Shown here piece by piece: positions 1 through 8,616 of a stretch of DNA of 64,000 bases. Each line of letters opens with the position of its first letter. Position 1 is the stretch's first letter. Under the pieces are notes generated by a model. It had not been told where the DNA came from and did not search any database. It saw nothing but the letters and a program-made list of their open reading frames with translations. This DNA comes from Veillonellales bacterium (GTDB taxonomy: Bacteria; Bacillota; Negativicutes; Veillonellales; Dialisteraceae). The translations under genes were made by a program, and so were the position numbers. The stretch is taken from positions 434,001 to 498,000 of the forward strand of contig CALXPQ010000001.1 in assembly GCA_944390485.1 (NCBI GenBank), read 5' to 3'.

Positions 1-435
1 CATTGCTGCGGCAGCGGCCGGCACAGGGGTCTCCTGCCGGCGGGCATAGTCCTGCCACCGGCGGAGCCGCTCCGCTTCTTCCGCCGTCATCGGCGCAGAC
101 GGCTCCGGGACCGGGACAGGAGCCGGGGACGTCCGCACGGGACGTTCCTCCCGGCCGGTCTCCCCGGCCACGCGGACACGGTCCTCCGCATCTGCCTCTT
201 CGCCCGTTTCCGCTTCCGGCAGTTTCCAGGCGCGGCGCAGCTTCCTGCGGAACCGCTCATAATCATAGCCGCCGCGGGTCTCCGCGGGGGCGGCCGGCTT
301 CGTCTCCGATGTCTCCGGCGGTGCCGGCGGGTCCTGCCGCTCTTCCGGCGCCTGTCCGCGCTGTTTCTTCCGTTTCTGCAGGGAAGAGAAGAAATAGATC
401 AGCGCCACGATGAAAAACAGGTTCAGCCAGTCCAT
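1..435 (-). CDS. Membrane-anchored protein of unknown function, partial (C-terminus off the window)
   Basis: I do not recognise this protein. The frame starts at the ATG at 433-435 behind a GGAGG ribosome binding site and is still open at base 1, so at least 145 residues are present and the C-terminus is missing. Residues 3-18 form one hydrophobic segment (MDWLNLFFIVALIYFF), followed by a basic stretch, so the rest should be cytoplasmic. The remainder is rich in Pro, Glu and Ala with Arg clusters and has no recognised domain. It begins 24 bases after the floA stop on the same strand and is probably the last gene of the NfeD-floA operon, so a role near FloA membrane domains is only an inference. 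Confidence 0.6.
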   Translation of the reverse strand, partial: MDWLNLFFIVALIYFFSSLQKRKKQRGQAPEERQDPPAPPETSETKPAAPAETRGGYDYERFRRKLRRAWKLPEAETGEEADAEDRVRVAGETGREERPVRTSPAPVPVPEPSAPMTAEEAERLRRWQDYARRQETPVPAAAAAM

Positions 436-459
436 GGCTCTATCCTCCGCTTCCGCCGA

Positions 460-1440
460 TTACCGGCGGTCTTCCGGCTCGCCGCTCCGGCCTGCGATAT
501 TCTGCCGCATGTCCGTATCGGCGGCGATGTTCTGCAGATTGTAATAATCCATCACGCCCAGATGGCCTTCTTTCAGCGCTTCCGCCATGGCGCGCGGCAC
601 CTCGGCCTGCGCCTCCACCACTTTGGCCTGCATTTCCTGCGTGTACGCCTTCATTTCCTGTTCCTTGGCGACAGCCATGGCGCGGCGCTCTTCCGCCCGG
701 GCCTGCGCGATCTTCTTGTCCGCTTCCGCCTGGTCGGTCTGGAGCTGCGCCCCGATGTTGCGCCCTACGTCCACATCGGCGATATCGATGGACAGGATCT
801 CAAACGCCGTGCCGGAATCCAGCCCCTTGCCCAGCACTGTCCGGGAAATGTGATCCGGATTTTCCAGCACGTCCGTATGGCTCTCCGAAGAGCCCACCGT
901 CGTGACGATGCCTTCCCCGACGCGGGCGATGATCGTCGCCTCTCCCGCACCGCCGACGAGCCGGTCGATATTGGCGCGCACCGTGACGCGGGCGCGGACT
1001 TTCAATTCGATGCCGTTTTTCGCCACGGCCGAGATGGTAGGCGTCTCAATGACCTTCGGATTGACGCTCATCTGCACTGCTTCCAGCACGTCGCGGCCTG
1101 CCAGATCGATGGCCGCCGCCTGCTCGAAGCTCAGCGCGATCTGCGCGCGGTGCGCCGCGATAAGCGCATCCACCACATTATCCACATTACCGCCGGCGAG
1201 GTAATGCGCTTCCAGCTGATTGGCATTGAGCGCCAGCCCCGCTTTCGTCCCCTTGATGAGGGGCAGCACGATCATCCGCGGCGAAACGCGGCGGATGCGC
1301 ATGCCCACCAGATTGAACAGAGAAATGCGCACATCCGCCGCCAGTGCGGAGATCCACAGCCCCACCGGCACGAAGTGGAAGAACAGAGACAGGATGAGAA
1401 TGACGACCACAAATGAAAGAACGGGAACAACGAATACCAT
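460..1440 (-). CDS. floA: Flotillin-like protein FloA (SPFH family)
   Basis: The 326-residue product matches the UPF0365/FloA (YqfA) family in length and layout. Residues 1-25 form an N-terminal hydrophobic hairpin ([19 protein letters not shown]), followed by an SPFH/band-7 domain to about residue 235 and a C-terminal Ala/Glu-rich helical region (residues about 236-300) typical of flotillin oligomerisation. FloA proteins scaffold functional membrane microdomains and help cell-wall synthesis and secretion. The gene lies 22 bases downstream of an NfeD-type gene, the classic NfeD/flotillin pairing (yqeZ-yqfA in Bacillus). Start is ATG 1440. Confidence 0.93.
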   Translation of the reverse strand: MVFVVPVLSFVVVILILSLFFHFVPVGLWISALAADVRISLFNLVGMRIRRVSPRMIVLPLIKGTKAGLALNANQLEAHYLAGGNVDNVVDALIAAHRAQIALSFEQAAAIDLAGRDVLEAVQMSVNPKVIETPTISAVAKNGIELKVRARVTVRANIDRLVGGAGEATIIARVGEGIVTTVGSSESHTDVLENPDHISRTVLGKGLDSGTAFEILSIDIADVDVGRNIGAQLQTDQAEADKKIAQARAEERRAMAVAKEQEMKAYTQEMQAKVVEAQAEVPRAMAEALKEGHLGVMDYYNLQNIAADTDMRQNIAGRSGEPEDRR

Positions 1441-1462
1441 GCTAAGTCCCTCCTATATACAC

Positions 1463-2098
1463 TCACCGGATCTCGCGCACCACGACGCGATTGCTTTCCG
1501 CCCGGACCACGACCACCGGTTTCCCGGCTTCCACGAAATCGCCCTGCGTCACTGCATCGAGCACCGTGCCGTCGATTTCTACCTTCCCGGCAGGCCGGAG
1601 CACGGACCGAGCTGTCCCCCGTTTCCCCTCCCAATGGATGAGATTTTCCGACGAGGACACATAGCCCTTCTGCGACGTCAGACTGAGCGAAAGAGAAATC
1701 TTTTTCCACAGCCGGTTCTCCGACAGCCGCCCTGCCAGGACGCACAGGCCGGCCACGGCCGCCACGAGACCGCCCGCCAGGACATACATGGCCGTCACGT
1801 CCGCGCCGAACAGGAAGTACAGCGACGCCGCCATGGCCACCAGTCCGCCCGCCGCCGCTGCGCCGGTCGCCAGGAACAGCAGGTCGGCAAAGACGAGCAC
1901 CAGTCCGCCGAAGAAAAGCAGCGCTTCCGCCATCGGCCAGGCCGTATCATACCAGCGGCTCCACAGCAGGAGCAGGCCGAAAAGCGCCGCCACCAGTCCG
2001 CCGCCGGAAAATCCCGCCGTCTTGATTTCGACCAGGATGGAAATGAAAATCACGGCGACAAGGATCCCTTCTATGACAGGATGCTGTAAAAGTTCCAT
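1463..2098 (-). CDS. NfeD-family membrane protein, short form without protease domain
   Basis: The 211-residue product has four or five hydrophobic segments between about residues 10 and 125, then a C-terminal soluble domain (about 150-210) with an OB-fold-like NfeD pattern (RGTARSVLRPAGKVEIDG, then a GDFVEAGKPVVVV strand). The longer NfeD proteins such as YqeZ carry an N-terminal ClpP-like serine protease domain; it is absent here and the start leaves no room for it. I chose ATG 2098, five bases after GGGAGG; the upstream GTG at 2104 would overlap that site. It is the first gene of the floA operon and probably helps FloA assemble. Confidence 0.85.
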   Translation of the reverse strand: MELLQHPVIEGILVAVIFISILVEIKTAGFSGGGLVAALFGLLLLWSRWYDTAWPMAEALLFFGGLVLVFADLLFLATGAAAAGGLVAMAASLYFLFGADVTAMYVLAGGLVAAVAGLCVLAGRLSENRLWKKISLSLSLTSQKGYVSSSENLIHWEGKRGTARSVLRPAGKVEIDGTVLDAVTQGDFVEAGKPVVVVRAESNRVVVREIR

Positions 2099-2129
2099 AG
2101 ACACCTCCCTGCTGTCATTGCTTTATCAT

Positions 2130-2157
2130 ATTATAGCATGAAAACTGGCGGCACAAA
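2130..2157 (-). promoter_or_regulatory. Probable promoter of the NfeD-floA operon
   Basis: On the minus strand there is a TATAAT at 2135-2130 with a weak -35-like TTTGTG 16 bases upstream, about 32 bases before the NfeD start codon. Confidence 0.4.
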
Positions 2158-2177
2158 CGGGTCCGAAGCTCATAGAT

Positions 2178-2212
2178 AAAGAGCAGGGACGTCCGCCCCT
2201 GCCCTGCCTTTC
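2178..2212 (-). terminator. Possible terminator after the UPF0210 gene
   Basis: A GCAGGG/CCCTGC hairpin followed on the minus strand by TCTTTATC lies just past the stop codon of the UPF0210 gene. The U-tract is imperfect. Confidence 0.4.
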
Positions 2213-2215
2213 TAT

Positions 2216-3574
2216 TCAGTTGGTCAGCGACCGAAGCGGCGCGGGGATGCGTCCGCCGCGGGCGATGAAATCATCCGCCCGGAACCGGCTCACTTCGATG
2301 ACCGGCGCATAGCCCATCAGGCCGCCGAAGGTCACCATATCCCCCGGCTTCTTTCCCGGCGCCGGGATGAGACGGACCGCCGTGGTCTTGTTATTGATCA
2401 TGCCGATGGCCGCCTCGTCTGCAAGGATGGCGGAAATGGTCGCCGCGCTCGTGTCGCCGGGCACGGCGATCATATCCAGGCCGACCGAGCAGACGCAGGT
2501 CATCGCTTCCAGCTTCTCCAGCGTCAGGCTGCCGCGCTGCACCGCTTCGATCATCCCCAGATCTTCGCTGACCGGGATGAACGCGCCGGACAGGCCGCCC
2601 ACGCTGGACGAAGCCATGAGCCCGCCTTTTTTCACCGCGTCGTTCAGGAGCGCCAGCGCCGCCGTCGTACCCGGACCGCCGCAGCTCTCCAGCCCCATTT
2701 CCTCCAGCACCGCCGCCACGCTGTCGCCCACAGCCGCCGTCGGCGCGAGGGACAGGTCGATGATGCCGAAAGGCACATGCAGCCGTTCCGTCGCCGCCTG
2801 CGCCACCATCTGCCCCAGCCGGGTGATCATGAACGCCGTGTTTTTCACCGTCTTGGCAACCACTTCGAACGGCGCGCCTTTCACTTCTTCCAGTGCGCGC
2901 TTCACCACCCCCGGCCCGGAGACGCCCACATGGATAGCGCAGTCGCCGTTCGTCACGCCATGGAACGCGCCCGCCATGAACGGATTATCCTCCACCGCGT
3001 TGCAGAAGGCCACGAATTTCGTGCATCCATCCGCGTCGCGGTCCTTCGTGCGCTCTGCCAGTTCCTTCACGATCTCGCCCACGCGGCGCACCGCATCCAT
3101 ATTGATGCCCGCCTTCGTGGAGCCCACCGCGACGGAGCTGCAGATGCTCTTCGTCACGGACAGCGCTTCGGGGATGGAATCGAGCAGCTTCTCGTCGGAA
3201 GCAGTCATGCCGCGGTCCACCAGTGCGGAGAACCCGCCCATGATATCGATGCCCAGCGTATCCGCCGCCCGCTGCAGCGTCTCGGCGATTTTCACATAAT
3301 CCTTCGCCCCGCAGCCGCCCGCCACGAGAGCGATCGGCGTGACGGAAATGCGGCGGTTCACGATCGGCACGCCGTATTCCGCGGAAATCTCCCGGCTTAC
3401 TTCCGTGAGATGCTCCGCCTTCCTGCAGATCGTGTCGTAGATCCGGCGGCACAGAACCGCTTCGTCGTCGGATACGCAGCTGAGGAGCGAGATCCCCATG
3501 GTGATGGTGCGCACATCCAGTTTGTTCTGGTCGAACATGCGCTCTGTCGCAAGAATGTCTTCGATGTCCAGCAT
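2216..3574 (-). CDS. PFL-like family protein UPF0210 (DUF711)
   Basis: The 452-residue product has the family's N-terminal signature ([16 protein letters not shown]), a central [20 protein letters not shown] region and a glycine-rich C-terminal half ([20 protein letters not shown]). Its biochemical function is not established; the family resembles the pyruvate formate-lyase fold and has no visible glycyl-radical loop here. I start it at ATG 3574, six to eight bases after GAGAGGTGAGA, not at the upstream in-frame GTG. The ACT-domain gene ends 12 bases upstream; this ACT/UPF0210 pair is conserved in Firmicutes and archaea, which suggests a regulated metabolic unit. Confidence 0.9.
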   Translation of the reverse strand: MLDIEDILATERMFDQNKLDVRTITMGISLLSCVSDDEAVLCRRIYDTICRKAEHLTEVSREISAEYGVPIVNRRISVTPIALVAGGCGAKDYVKIAETLQRAADTLGIDIMGGFSALVDRGMTASDEKLLDSIPEALSVTKSICSSVAVGSTKAGINMDAVRRVGEIVKELAERTKDRDADGCTKFVAFCNAVEDNPFMAGAFHGVTNGDCAIHVGVSGPGVVKRALEEVKGAPFEVVAKTVKNTAFMITRLGQMVAQAATERLHVPFGIIDLSLAPTAAVGDSVAAVLEEMGLESCGGPGTTAALALLNDAVKKGGLMASSSVGGLSGAFIPVSEDLGMIEAVQRGSLTLEKLEAMTCVCSVGLDMIAVPGDTSAATISAILADEAAIGMINNKTTAVRLIPAPGKKPGDMVTFGGLMGYAPVIEVSRFRADDFIARGGRIPAPLRSLTN

Positions 3575-3586
3575 GGCTCTCACCTC

Positions 3587-3859
3587 TCAGATCCGGTGCA
3601 TCGCATAGAAAACGTCCGCCAGCTGCACCCGCACTTCCACGCCGAGCGCTTCGCCGATGCCTCCCATCGTCTGCTGAATCTCCGCCAGCGTATTCTTCGA
3701 GCCCTCCATATCGCACATAAGTACCATATTGAAGATCCCGTCCACGATAGTCTGCGACACCGTGAGCACATTGATCTCATGATCGGCCAGACCGCGGGTC
3801 ACACCTGCGATGATGCCCACTCTGTCCGCCCCGACTACCGTCACTACGATTTTTTTCAT
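3587..3859 (-). CDS. ACT domain-containing protein (UPF0237)
   Basis: The 90-residue protein is a single ACT domain (KKIVVTVVGADRVGIIAGV, then a DEIN-like segment HEINVLTVSQTIVDGIF) of the GcvR/UPF0237 type. ACT domains bind small ligands, usually amino acids, and regulate partner enzymes; here the partner is presumably the co-transcribed UPF0210 protein downstream. ATG 3859 is chosen because GGGAGGGAG sits seven bases upstream and the ACT fold begins at once. Confidence 0.9.
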   Translation of the reverse strand: MKKIVVTVVGADRVGIIAGVTRGLADHEINVLTVSQTIVDGIFNMVLMCDMEGSKNTLAEIQQTMGGIGEALGVEVRVQLADVFYAMHRI

Positions 3860-3927
3860 AGGATTCTCCCTCCCGGGACAGACCAGGCCTGCCCGCATAC
3901 CAGAAAAACTTTTTCTTATGATTTTTC

Positions 3928-3936
3928 ATTATACCA
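3928..3936 (-). promoter_or_regulatory. Extended -10 promoter of the ACT-UPF0210 operon
   Basis: TGGTATAAT on the minus strand (TATAAT at 3933-3928 preceded by TG and one base) lies about 70 bases before the ACT start codon. No good -35 box is seen, as is normal for extended -10 promoters. Confidence 0.5.
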
Positions 3937-4268
3937 TGACCGCTTTGCAGAATAGAAACCGCGGTCCGCCTGCGCTTCCACCGCAGATTCTATCGCCCTG
4001 CTGAGCGGCAAATTAAAAAGATTTCGCGTTCGTCCGTTCCTTACAGACAATTTACACCTGTGAAATTCTCTGCATATTCTTATAAAGAAAATTCTTTTTA
4101 TTTTTACAGAAGCCGAGAGAAAGAAAAAATATATGAGCTTCTCAGCTATGTCTGAAAAGGTTATGAAATATATCTATATCCTTCAAAACAGTATAATTCC
4201 GGGAAAAGAAAGTGTATAATAAAAAGAAATAAAGAAATTCTATCTTCTGTTTCAAGAAAGGAGCTGTC
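3937..4268. other. AT-rich intergenic region before exonuclease III
   Basis: No gene is supported here. The DNA is clearly more AT-rich than its surroundings. Two TATAAT hexamers on the plus strand (4192-4197 and 4215-4220) could serve the downstream exonuclease gene, but neither has a convincing -35 box. Confidence 0.4.
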
Positions 4269-5030
4269 ATGGGACTGCAGAAATATATCTCATGGAACGT
4301 CAATGGACTGCGCGCCTGTCTGAAAAAAGGATTCATGGATGCGTTCCAGTCGCTCGACGCCGACTGTTTCTGTCTGCAGGAAACGAAGCTCCAGCCGGGA
4401 CAAGTGGAGCTGGATCTTCCCGGCTACCGCCAGTACTGGAACAGCGCCGTCAAGAAAGGATACAGCGGCACGGCGTTATTTACGAAGGAAGAGCCGCTTG
4501 CCGTCACATACGGCATGGGGCTGGAAGAGCACGATCAGGAAGGCCGGCTCATCACAGCGGAATATCCCGACCGCTATCTCGTCGTCTGCTATACGCCGAA
4601 CAGCCAGCGCGGGCTCACCCGCCTGGACTACCGCATGCGCTGGGAAGACGATTTCCGCTCCTATCTTCTATCTCTATCACAGACGAAGCCCGTCATCCTG
4701 TGCGGCGACCTGAATGTCGCCCACTGCGACATCGATCTGGCCAACCCGGCACAGAATCATCAGAATGCCGGCTTCACCGATGAAGAGCGGGGCAAAATGA
4801 CCGAGCTTCTCGCGGCAGGTTTTACGGACACATTCCGCCTGCTGCATCCGGACGCCGCGCAGGCGTACTCCTGGTGGAGCTACTTCGCCAAATCACGGGA
4901 ACGGAACATCGGCTGGCGCATCGATTATTTCCTCACGTCTTCGTCTCTGGACAGCCGCGTCCGCGGCGCGTCGATCCACCCGGAGATCTTCGGTAGCGAC
5001 CACTGCCCGGTCGAACTGGTGCTGGAATGA
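4269..5030 (+). CDS. xth: Exodeoxyribonuclease III (AP endonuclease)
   Basis: The 253-residue product is a full-length ExoA/XthA enzyme that cuts DNA 5' of abasic sites in base-excision repair. Visible active-site motifs are WNVNG at the N-terminus, LQETKLQ (metal-binding Glu38), CGDLNVAHCDIDLANP and the C-terminal GSDHCPV with the catalytic His. AAAGGAG lies six bases before ATG 4269. It stands alone with its own AT-rich upstream region. Confidence 0.96.
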   Translation: MGLQKYISWNVNGLRACLKKGFMDAFQSLDADCFCLQETKLQPGQVELDLPGYRQYWNSAVKKGYSGTALFTKEEPLAVTYGMGLEEHDQEGRLITAEYPDRYLVVCYTPNSQRGLTRLDYRMRWEDDFRSYLLSLSQTKPVILCGDLNVAHCDIDLANPAQNHQNAGFTDEERGKMTELLAAGFTDTFRLLHPDAAQAYSWWSYFAKSRERNIGWRIDYFLTSSSLDSRVRGASIHPEIFGSDHCPVELVLE

Positions 5031-5105
5031 GAATTTAACGATTTTTTATTTTCCGTTGCGGAAGGCTTACGGCCCTCCGGCTATATTGGCAAAGGGAGTT
5101 CAGTC

Positions 5106-5990
5106 ATGGTACAGCCTGTCCATTCCCCATCTCCTGTCTCTCCGCAGGCGCGGCAGCTGGCCGAAGCCATGCGGGCGGCGGCGCTCGGATGCTACGAGGC
5201 ACCGCTGCCGGAGGAGGCGTCCGGGGACACGGCCTTTCTTACGAAAGCGTTCGCGTCGCTCCGGGAACGGCTCCGGACAGACGCGAAGCTGCGCGAAGCC
5301 GCGGAAACCGAGCGGCGCACGGCCGTCTCCGGCATCACGCACGATCTCAGGACGCCGCTCACGACGATCCTCGGCTATACGGAAGCGCTGCAGAAACATC
5401 TGGATCATACGCCGGAAAAGAGGGACGCCTATCTGGCCGCGATCGCCCTGCGGGCCCGCGACCTGTCCCGCCTCATCGATGCGCTTTCTGCAGCCAACCG
5501 TTCAGGCGGCCTGCCGCCGGTCCAGCTGACGCCGCAGCCGCCGGCACTGCTTCTCAGGGCCTTCCAGGAAGAACAATCCGGCTGGCTGCAGGAACAGCAG
5601 GTCACGCTGCATCTGGAGCTGGATGATGCACTGGTGCTGCCGCTCGACTGGCAGGCCTTCCGGCGCATCCTCATGAATCTGCTGACGAATACGATCAAAT
5701 ACCGGGAAGCACCGGCTTCTGCCGTCTCGATCCGCTTCCAGGCAGAAAACGGCCGGCCGGTCTTCACCTATCACGACGACGGCCCGGGCGTACAGCCGGA
5801 AGAAGCGCTCTCTCATCTGTTTGAACCGGGATTCCGCGGGCCCGGCGCCGCGCGCCGTCCCGGCTCGGGGCTCGGCCTTCACATCGCCGCGCAGATCGCC
5901 GCCGCGCACGGCGGCCGCATCTCCGCCCGCAACGAAAACGGACTGACCATCTCCATTGCATTTCCCACGACAGGAGGTTTACCATGCTGA
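5106..5990 (+). CDS. Sensor histidine kinase, apparently soluble
   Basis: The 294-residue protein has a HisKA dimerisation domain with the phosphoacceptor His79 (GITHDLRTPLTTILGYTE) and an HATPase_c domain with N box (MNLLTNTIKY), G1 (DDGPGV) and G2 (GSGLGLHIA). The roughly 70 residues before the H box contain no transmembrane segment and no recognised sensor domain, unlike most kinases of OmpR-type pairs. GGGAG precedes ATG 5106. The stop overlaps the start of the downstream response regulator by seven bases, so the two are translationally coupled. The signal is unknown. Confidence 0.9.
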   Translation: MVQPVHSPSPVSPQARQLAEAMRAAALGCYEAPLPEEASGDTAFLTKAFASLRERLRTDAKLREAAETERRTAVSGITHDLRTPLTTILGYTEALQKHLDHTPEKRDAYLAAIALRARDLSRLIDALSAANRSGGLPPVQLTPQPPALLLRAFQEEQSGWLQEQQVTLHLELDDALVLPLDWQAFRRILMNLLTNTIKYREAPASAVSIRFQAENGRPVFTYHDDGPGVQPEEALSHLFEPGFRGPGAARRPGSGLGLHIAAQIAAAHGGRISARNENGLTISIAFPTTGGLPC

Positions 5991-6688
5991 ACGTACTCAT
6001 TGTAGAAGACGATTCTCTGATCGCTGAACTGGAAAGAGATTTTCTGGAACCCAACAATTATGTGGTCCGCATTGCGGAAAACGGCGAAGACGCGATGAAG
6101 ATCATGGACGAAGTAAAGATCGACGCCATCCTGCTGGACGTCATGCTGCCGGGAGACGACGGCTTCTCCCTCTGCCGCAAGATGCGGGAAAAAACGGACG
6201 CGCCGATCCTTTTCGTTACGGCCCGGAAGGAAGAAGTCGACAAGATCCGCGGCCTCGGCCTCGGGGCGGACGACTATATCGTGAAGCCTTTCAGCCCGAC
6301 GGAACTGGTCGCCCGACTCCGCGCCCACATCTCCACCCATCAGCGCCTGATGAAGTCCGAATCGTCTCTCCCCGCGGTGGAGGAAGGCATCACGGTCGAC
6401 GACCTGACGATCCGCCCGAAAGCCCGTCAGGTCATCCTGGACGGAAAAGACGTGTCCCTAACCGGCAAGGAATTCGACCTGCTCTGCTTCCTCGTGGAGC
6501 ATCCGAACGAAGTCTTCTCCAAAGAGCAGCTCTTTGAAAAAATCTGGAGCCTCGACCCCATCGGCGAGCCGGCGACTGTCACGGTCCACATCAACCGGCT
6601 GCGCGATAAACTGAAAGCCATCGCAGGCCGCCCCTATGAACGCATCGAGACCGTCTGGGGCGCGGGCTACCGCTTCCATATGGACTGA
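5984..6688 (+). CDS. OmpR/PhoB-family response regulator
   Basis: The 234-residue protein has a receiver domain (acidic pair EDD at 8-10, phosphoacceptor Asp52 in LDVMLPGDDG, conserved Thr and the Lys of KPFSPTE) and a C-terminal winged-helix DNA-binding domain (LTGKEFDLLCFLVEHPNEVFS, ending VWGAGYRF). Ribosome binding site GGAGG lies in the end of the kinase gene. It should be the cognate regulator of the upstream kinase. Its targets are unknown; the epimerase gene follows after 15 bases and may be in the same transcript. Confidence 0.95.
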   Translation: MLNVLIVEDDSLIAELERDFLEPNNYVVRIAENGEDAMKIMDEVKIDAILLDVMLPGDDGFSLCRKMREKTDAPILFVTARKEEVDKIRGLGLGADDYIVKPFSPTELVARLRAHISTHQRLMKSESSLPAVEEGITVDDLTIRPKARQVILDGKDVSLTGKEFDLLCFLVEHPNEVFSKEQLFEKIWSLDPIGEPATVTVHINRLRDKLKAIAGRPYERIETVWGAGYRFHMD

Positions 6689-6703
6689 GAAAGGCGGCTG
6701 TAT

Positions 6704-7624
6704 ATGAATATTCTTGTGACCGGCGGCGCCGGTTTCATTGGTTCTCATCTGGCGGACGCGCTCCTTGCAGAGGGGCATGCCGTCACGATCATCGACAATC
6801 TGTCCAGCGGCACGACAGAATTCCTGCCGGAAAACGCGGAATTCATCGAAGCGGATATCCGCAGCCGGGACGCGCTCCGCTTCCTCGCAGACCGCCGCTT
6901 TGACGTCATCTATCACGAAGCGGCACAGACCATGGTGCCCGCCTCCATCAACGACCCCTATCACGACGCGGACGAAAACATCATGGGGCTGCTCTCCCTT
7001 CTGGAAGCCGCGCGCGCAGGCGGCGTGAAAAAAATCATATTTTCCTCCTCCGCCGCGGTGTACGGCGACAGCGAGGCGCTCCCCCTGACCGAAGACGCAG
7101 AACCCCGCCCCGCCTCGTTCTACGGCCTCACCAAATGGATGACGGAGCGGTATCTCGACCTGTACCGCCGCCTGTACGGATTGGACTACACGGTGCTCCG
7201 CTACAGCAACGTATACGGCCCCCGGCAGGGCGCGCACGGCGAAGGCGGCGTAATTTATATTTTCGCCAAATTGCTGGCGGAAGGCGCGCCGCTCACGATC
7301 TTCGGCGACGGCGGACAGACGAGGGATTTCATCAATGTGCATGACGTGGTCTCCGCCAATCTGGCGGCGCTCACCTGCGGGAGCGGGGAAATCTGCAATG
7401 TCAGCACAGAAACGGAGCTGTCCCTCAATACGCTGGCCGAAACCATGGTGCGGCTGTCCGGGAAATCCGTCCCGGTCCGGCACAGCGAAGCCCGCGCCGG
7501 CGACATTTACCGGTCGTGTCTTTCTCACCAGAAAGCGCGCCGGCTCCTCGGCTGGACGCCCGCCTGCGACCTGTCTGACGGACTGGCCGAAACCATTTCC
7601 TTTTTTGAAAAAAAGAAGCAATAA
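6704..7624 (+). CDS. NAD-dependent epimerase, GalE-like (UDP-glucose 4-epimerase type)
   Basis: The 306-residue product is an extended short-chain dehydrogenase: Rossmann motif TGGAGFIGSH at 6-14, Ser115 in SSSAAVYG, and catalytic YGLTK with Tyr140 and Lys144. It probably interconverts UDP-hexoses for surface polysaccharide or LPS synthesis. Length and the NVYGPRQ motif fit the short GalE/WbpP-like group, but the exact substrate cannot be told from sequence. It follows the response-regulator gene after 15 bases and is closed by a strong terminator. Confidence 0.88.
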   Translation: MNILVTGGAGFIGSHLADALLAEGHAVTIIDNLSSGTTEFLPENAEFIEADIRSRDALRFLADRRFDVIYHEAAQTMVPASINDPYHDADENIMGLLSLLEAARAGGVKKIIFSSSAAVYGDSEALPLTEDAEPRPASFYGLTKWMTERYLDLYRRLYGLDYTVLRYSNVYGPRQGAHGEGGVIYIFAKLLAEGAPLTIFGDGGQTRDFINVHDVVSANLAALTCGSGEICNVSTETELSLNTLAETMVRLSGKSVPVRHSEARAGDIYRSCLSHQKARRLLGWTPACDLSDGLAETISFFEKKKQ

Positions 7625-7674
7625 AAAAGCACACGCACAGCGTCTTTCCGGACGCTGTTTTTGTGTGCCTTTTT
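7624..7674. terminator. Bidirectional terminator between the epimerase and HAD genes
   Basis: An inverted repeat with core CAGCGTC/GACGCTG and outer arms GCACAC/GTGTGC is flanked by A- and T-runs. It can end transcription of the convergent epimerase and HAD genes. Confidence 0.85.
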
Positions 7675-7678
7675 ATGT

Positions 7679-8485
7679 TCACCGCTGCTGAAGCAGCTCT
7701 GCCAGCCGGCGGGCGGGACCGTCTTCTTCATTGGTCAACGGCAGGACCTCTTTTGCCGCCGCCTTTGCTTCCGGCTCCGCGTTGGCCACCGCACAAGACC
7801 AGCCGGTGACCCGCAGCATGGATGCGTCGTTCTCCGTATTGCCGAAAGAAATCATCTCCTCCGGAGCGATACCCCACCGGCGGCCGAGCGCACGGAGCGC
7901 GGCTCCTTTGGACACACCTTTTTTGTGGATATCGAGGAAGAAATCCCCTGGATGCACCATCTCCACCACATCGCCATAATGGTTCTGCAGATAGGCGCGG
8001 ATGGCCTCGCGCTTCCGGGCATCCGGCTCCACCACGATCAGCCGCGTGGGATCGGTCTCCGGGTGGTAGAAAGCTTCTCCCAGATAGACCGCCTCCTTTG
8101 AGCGGTACTTCCGGCAGCACGCTTCCGCTTCCGACGGCGCCGGCAGGCAGATCGCATCTTCGATATAGGACTGGATAAGCCAGCCAAAGGTCCGCCCATC
8201 CTGCAGGATCTGCGCGGCCGTCTCCGCGGGGATGCCTTCTTTCCGCAGGACAGTCCCTGACTCCGCCAGTCCGACCCACGCGCCGGTATAACAGATCACA
8301 GGCACATCGCCCAGTCCGAGCAGCTGCGTCTTCTGCCGGGCGGAATCAAACATCCGCCCCGTAGCCACCACGATGCGCATCCGTTGCGCCGCCTGCCGGA
8401 TCACGTCCCGTGAATACGCAGAGATCGTCATGTCGTCGTGCAGCAGCGTCCCGTCCAGATCGATGGCCGCCAGTTTCCATTTCAT
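7679..8485 (-). CDS. Cof-type HAD-superfamily phosphatase
   Basis: The 268-residue protein has HAD motif I (AIDLDGTLLHDD near the N-terminus), motif II (VVATGRM), and motif III/IV late in the chain (KGAALRALG, then FGNTENDASML), with a C2-type cap between, as in YidA/Cof phosphatases acting on sugar phosphates or flavin/pyridoxal phosphates. I prefer ATG 8485 (MKWKLAAIDLDG) over the upstream GTG at 8494; neither has an ideal ribosome site. It is divergent from the EamA transporter. Confidence 0.88.
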   Translation of the reverse strand: MKWKLAAIDLDGTLLHDDMTISAYSRDVIRQAAQRMRIVVATGRMFDSARQKTQLLGLGDVPVICYTGAWVGLAESGTVLRKEGIPAETAAQILQDGRTFGWLIQSYIEDAICLPAPSEAEACCRKYRSKEAVYLGEAFYHPETDPTRLIVVEPDARKREAIRAYLQNHYGDVVEMVHPGDFFLDIHKKGVSKGAALRALGRRWGIAPEEMISFGNTENDASMLRVTGWSCAVANAEPEAKAAAKEVLPLTNEEDGPARRLAELLQQR

Positions 8486-8616
8486 CCTTCTCACGCCTTC
8501 CCTGTGCCGGCCGGATGCCCGGCCGTTTCTTCTTGTCCAAAAGTATTATATAATGATACTGTTTTGCAGGAAACCGATTTCCTGCCGTCGTTTGTCTATC
8601 CTGCGGGTGTGTTTTC

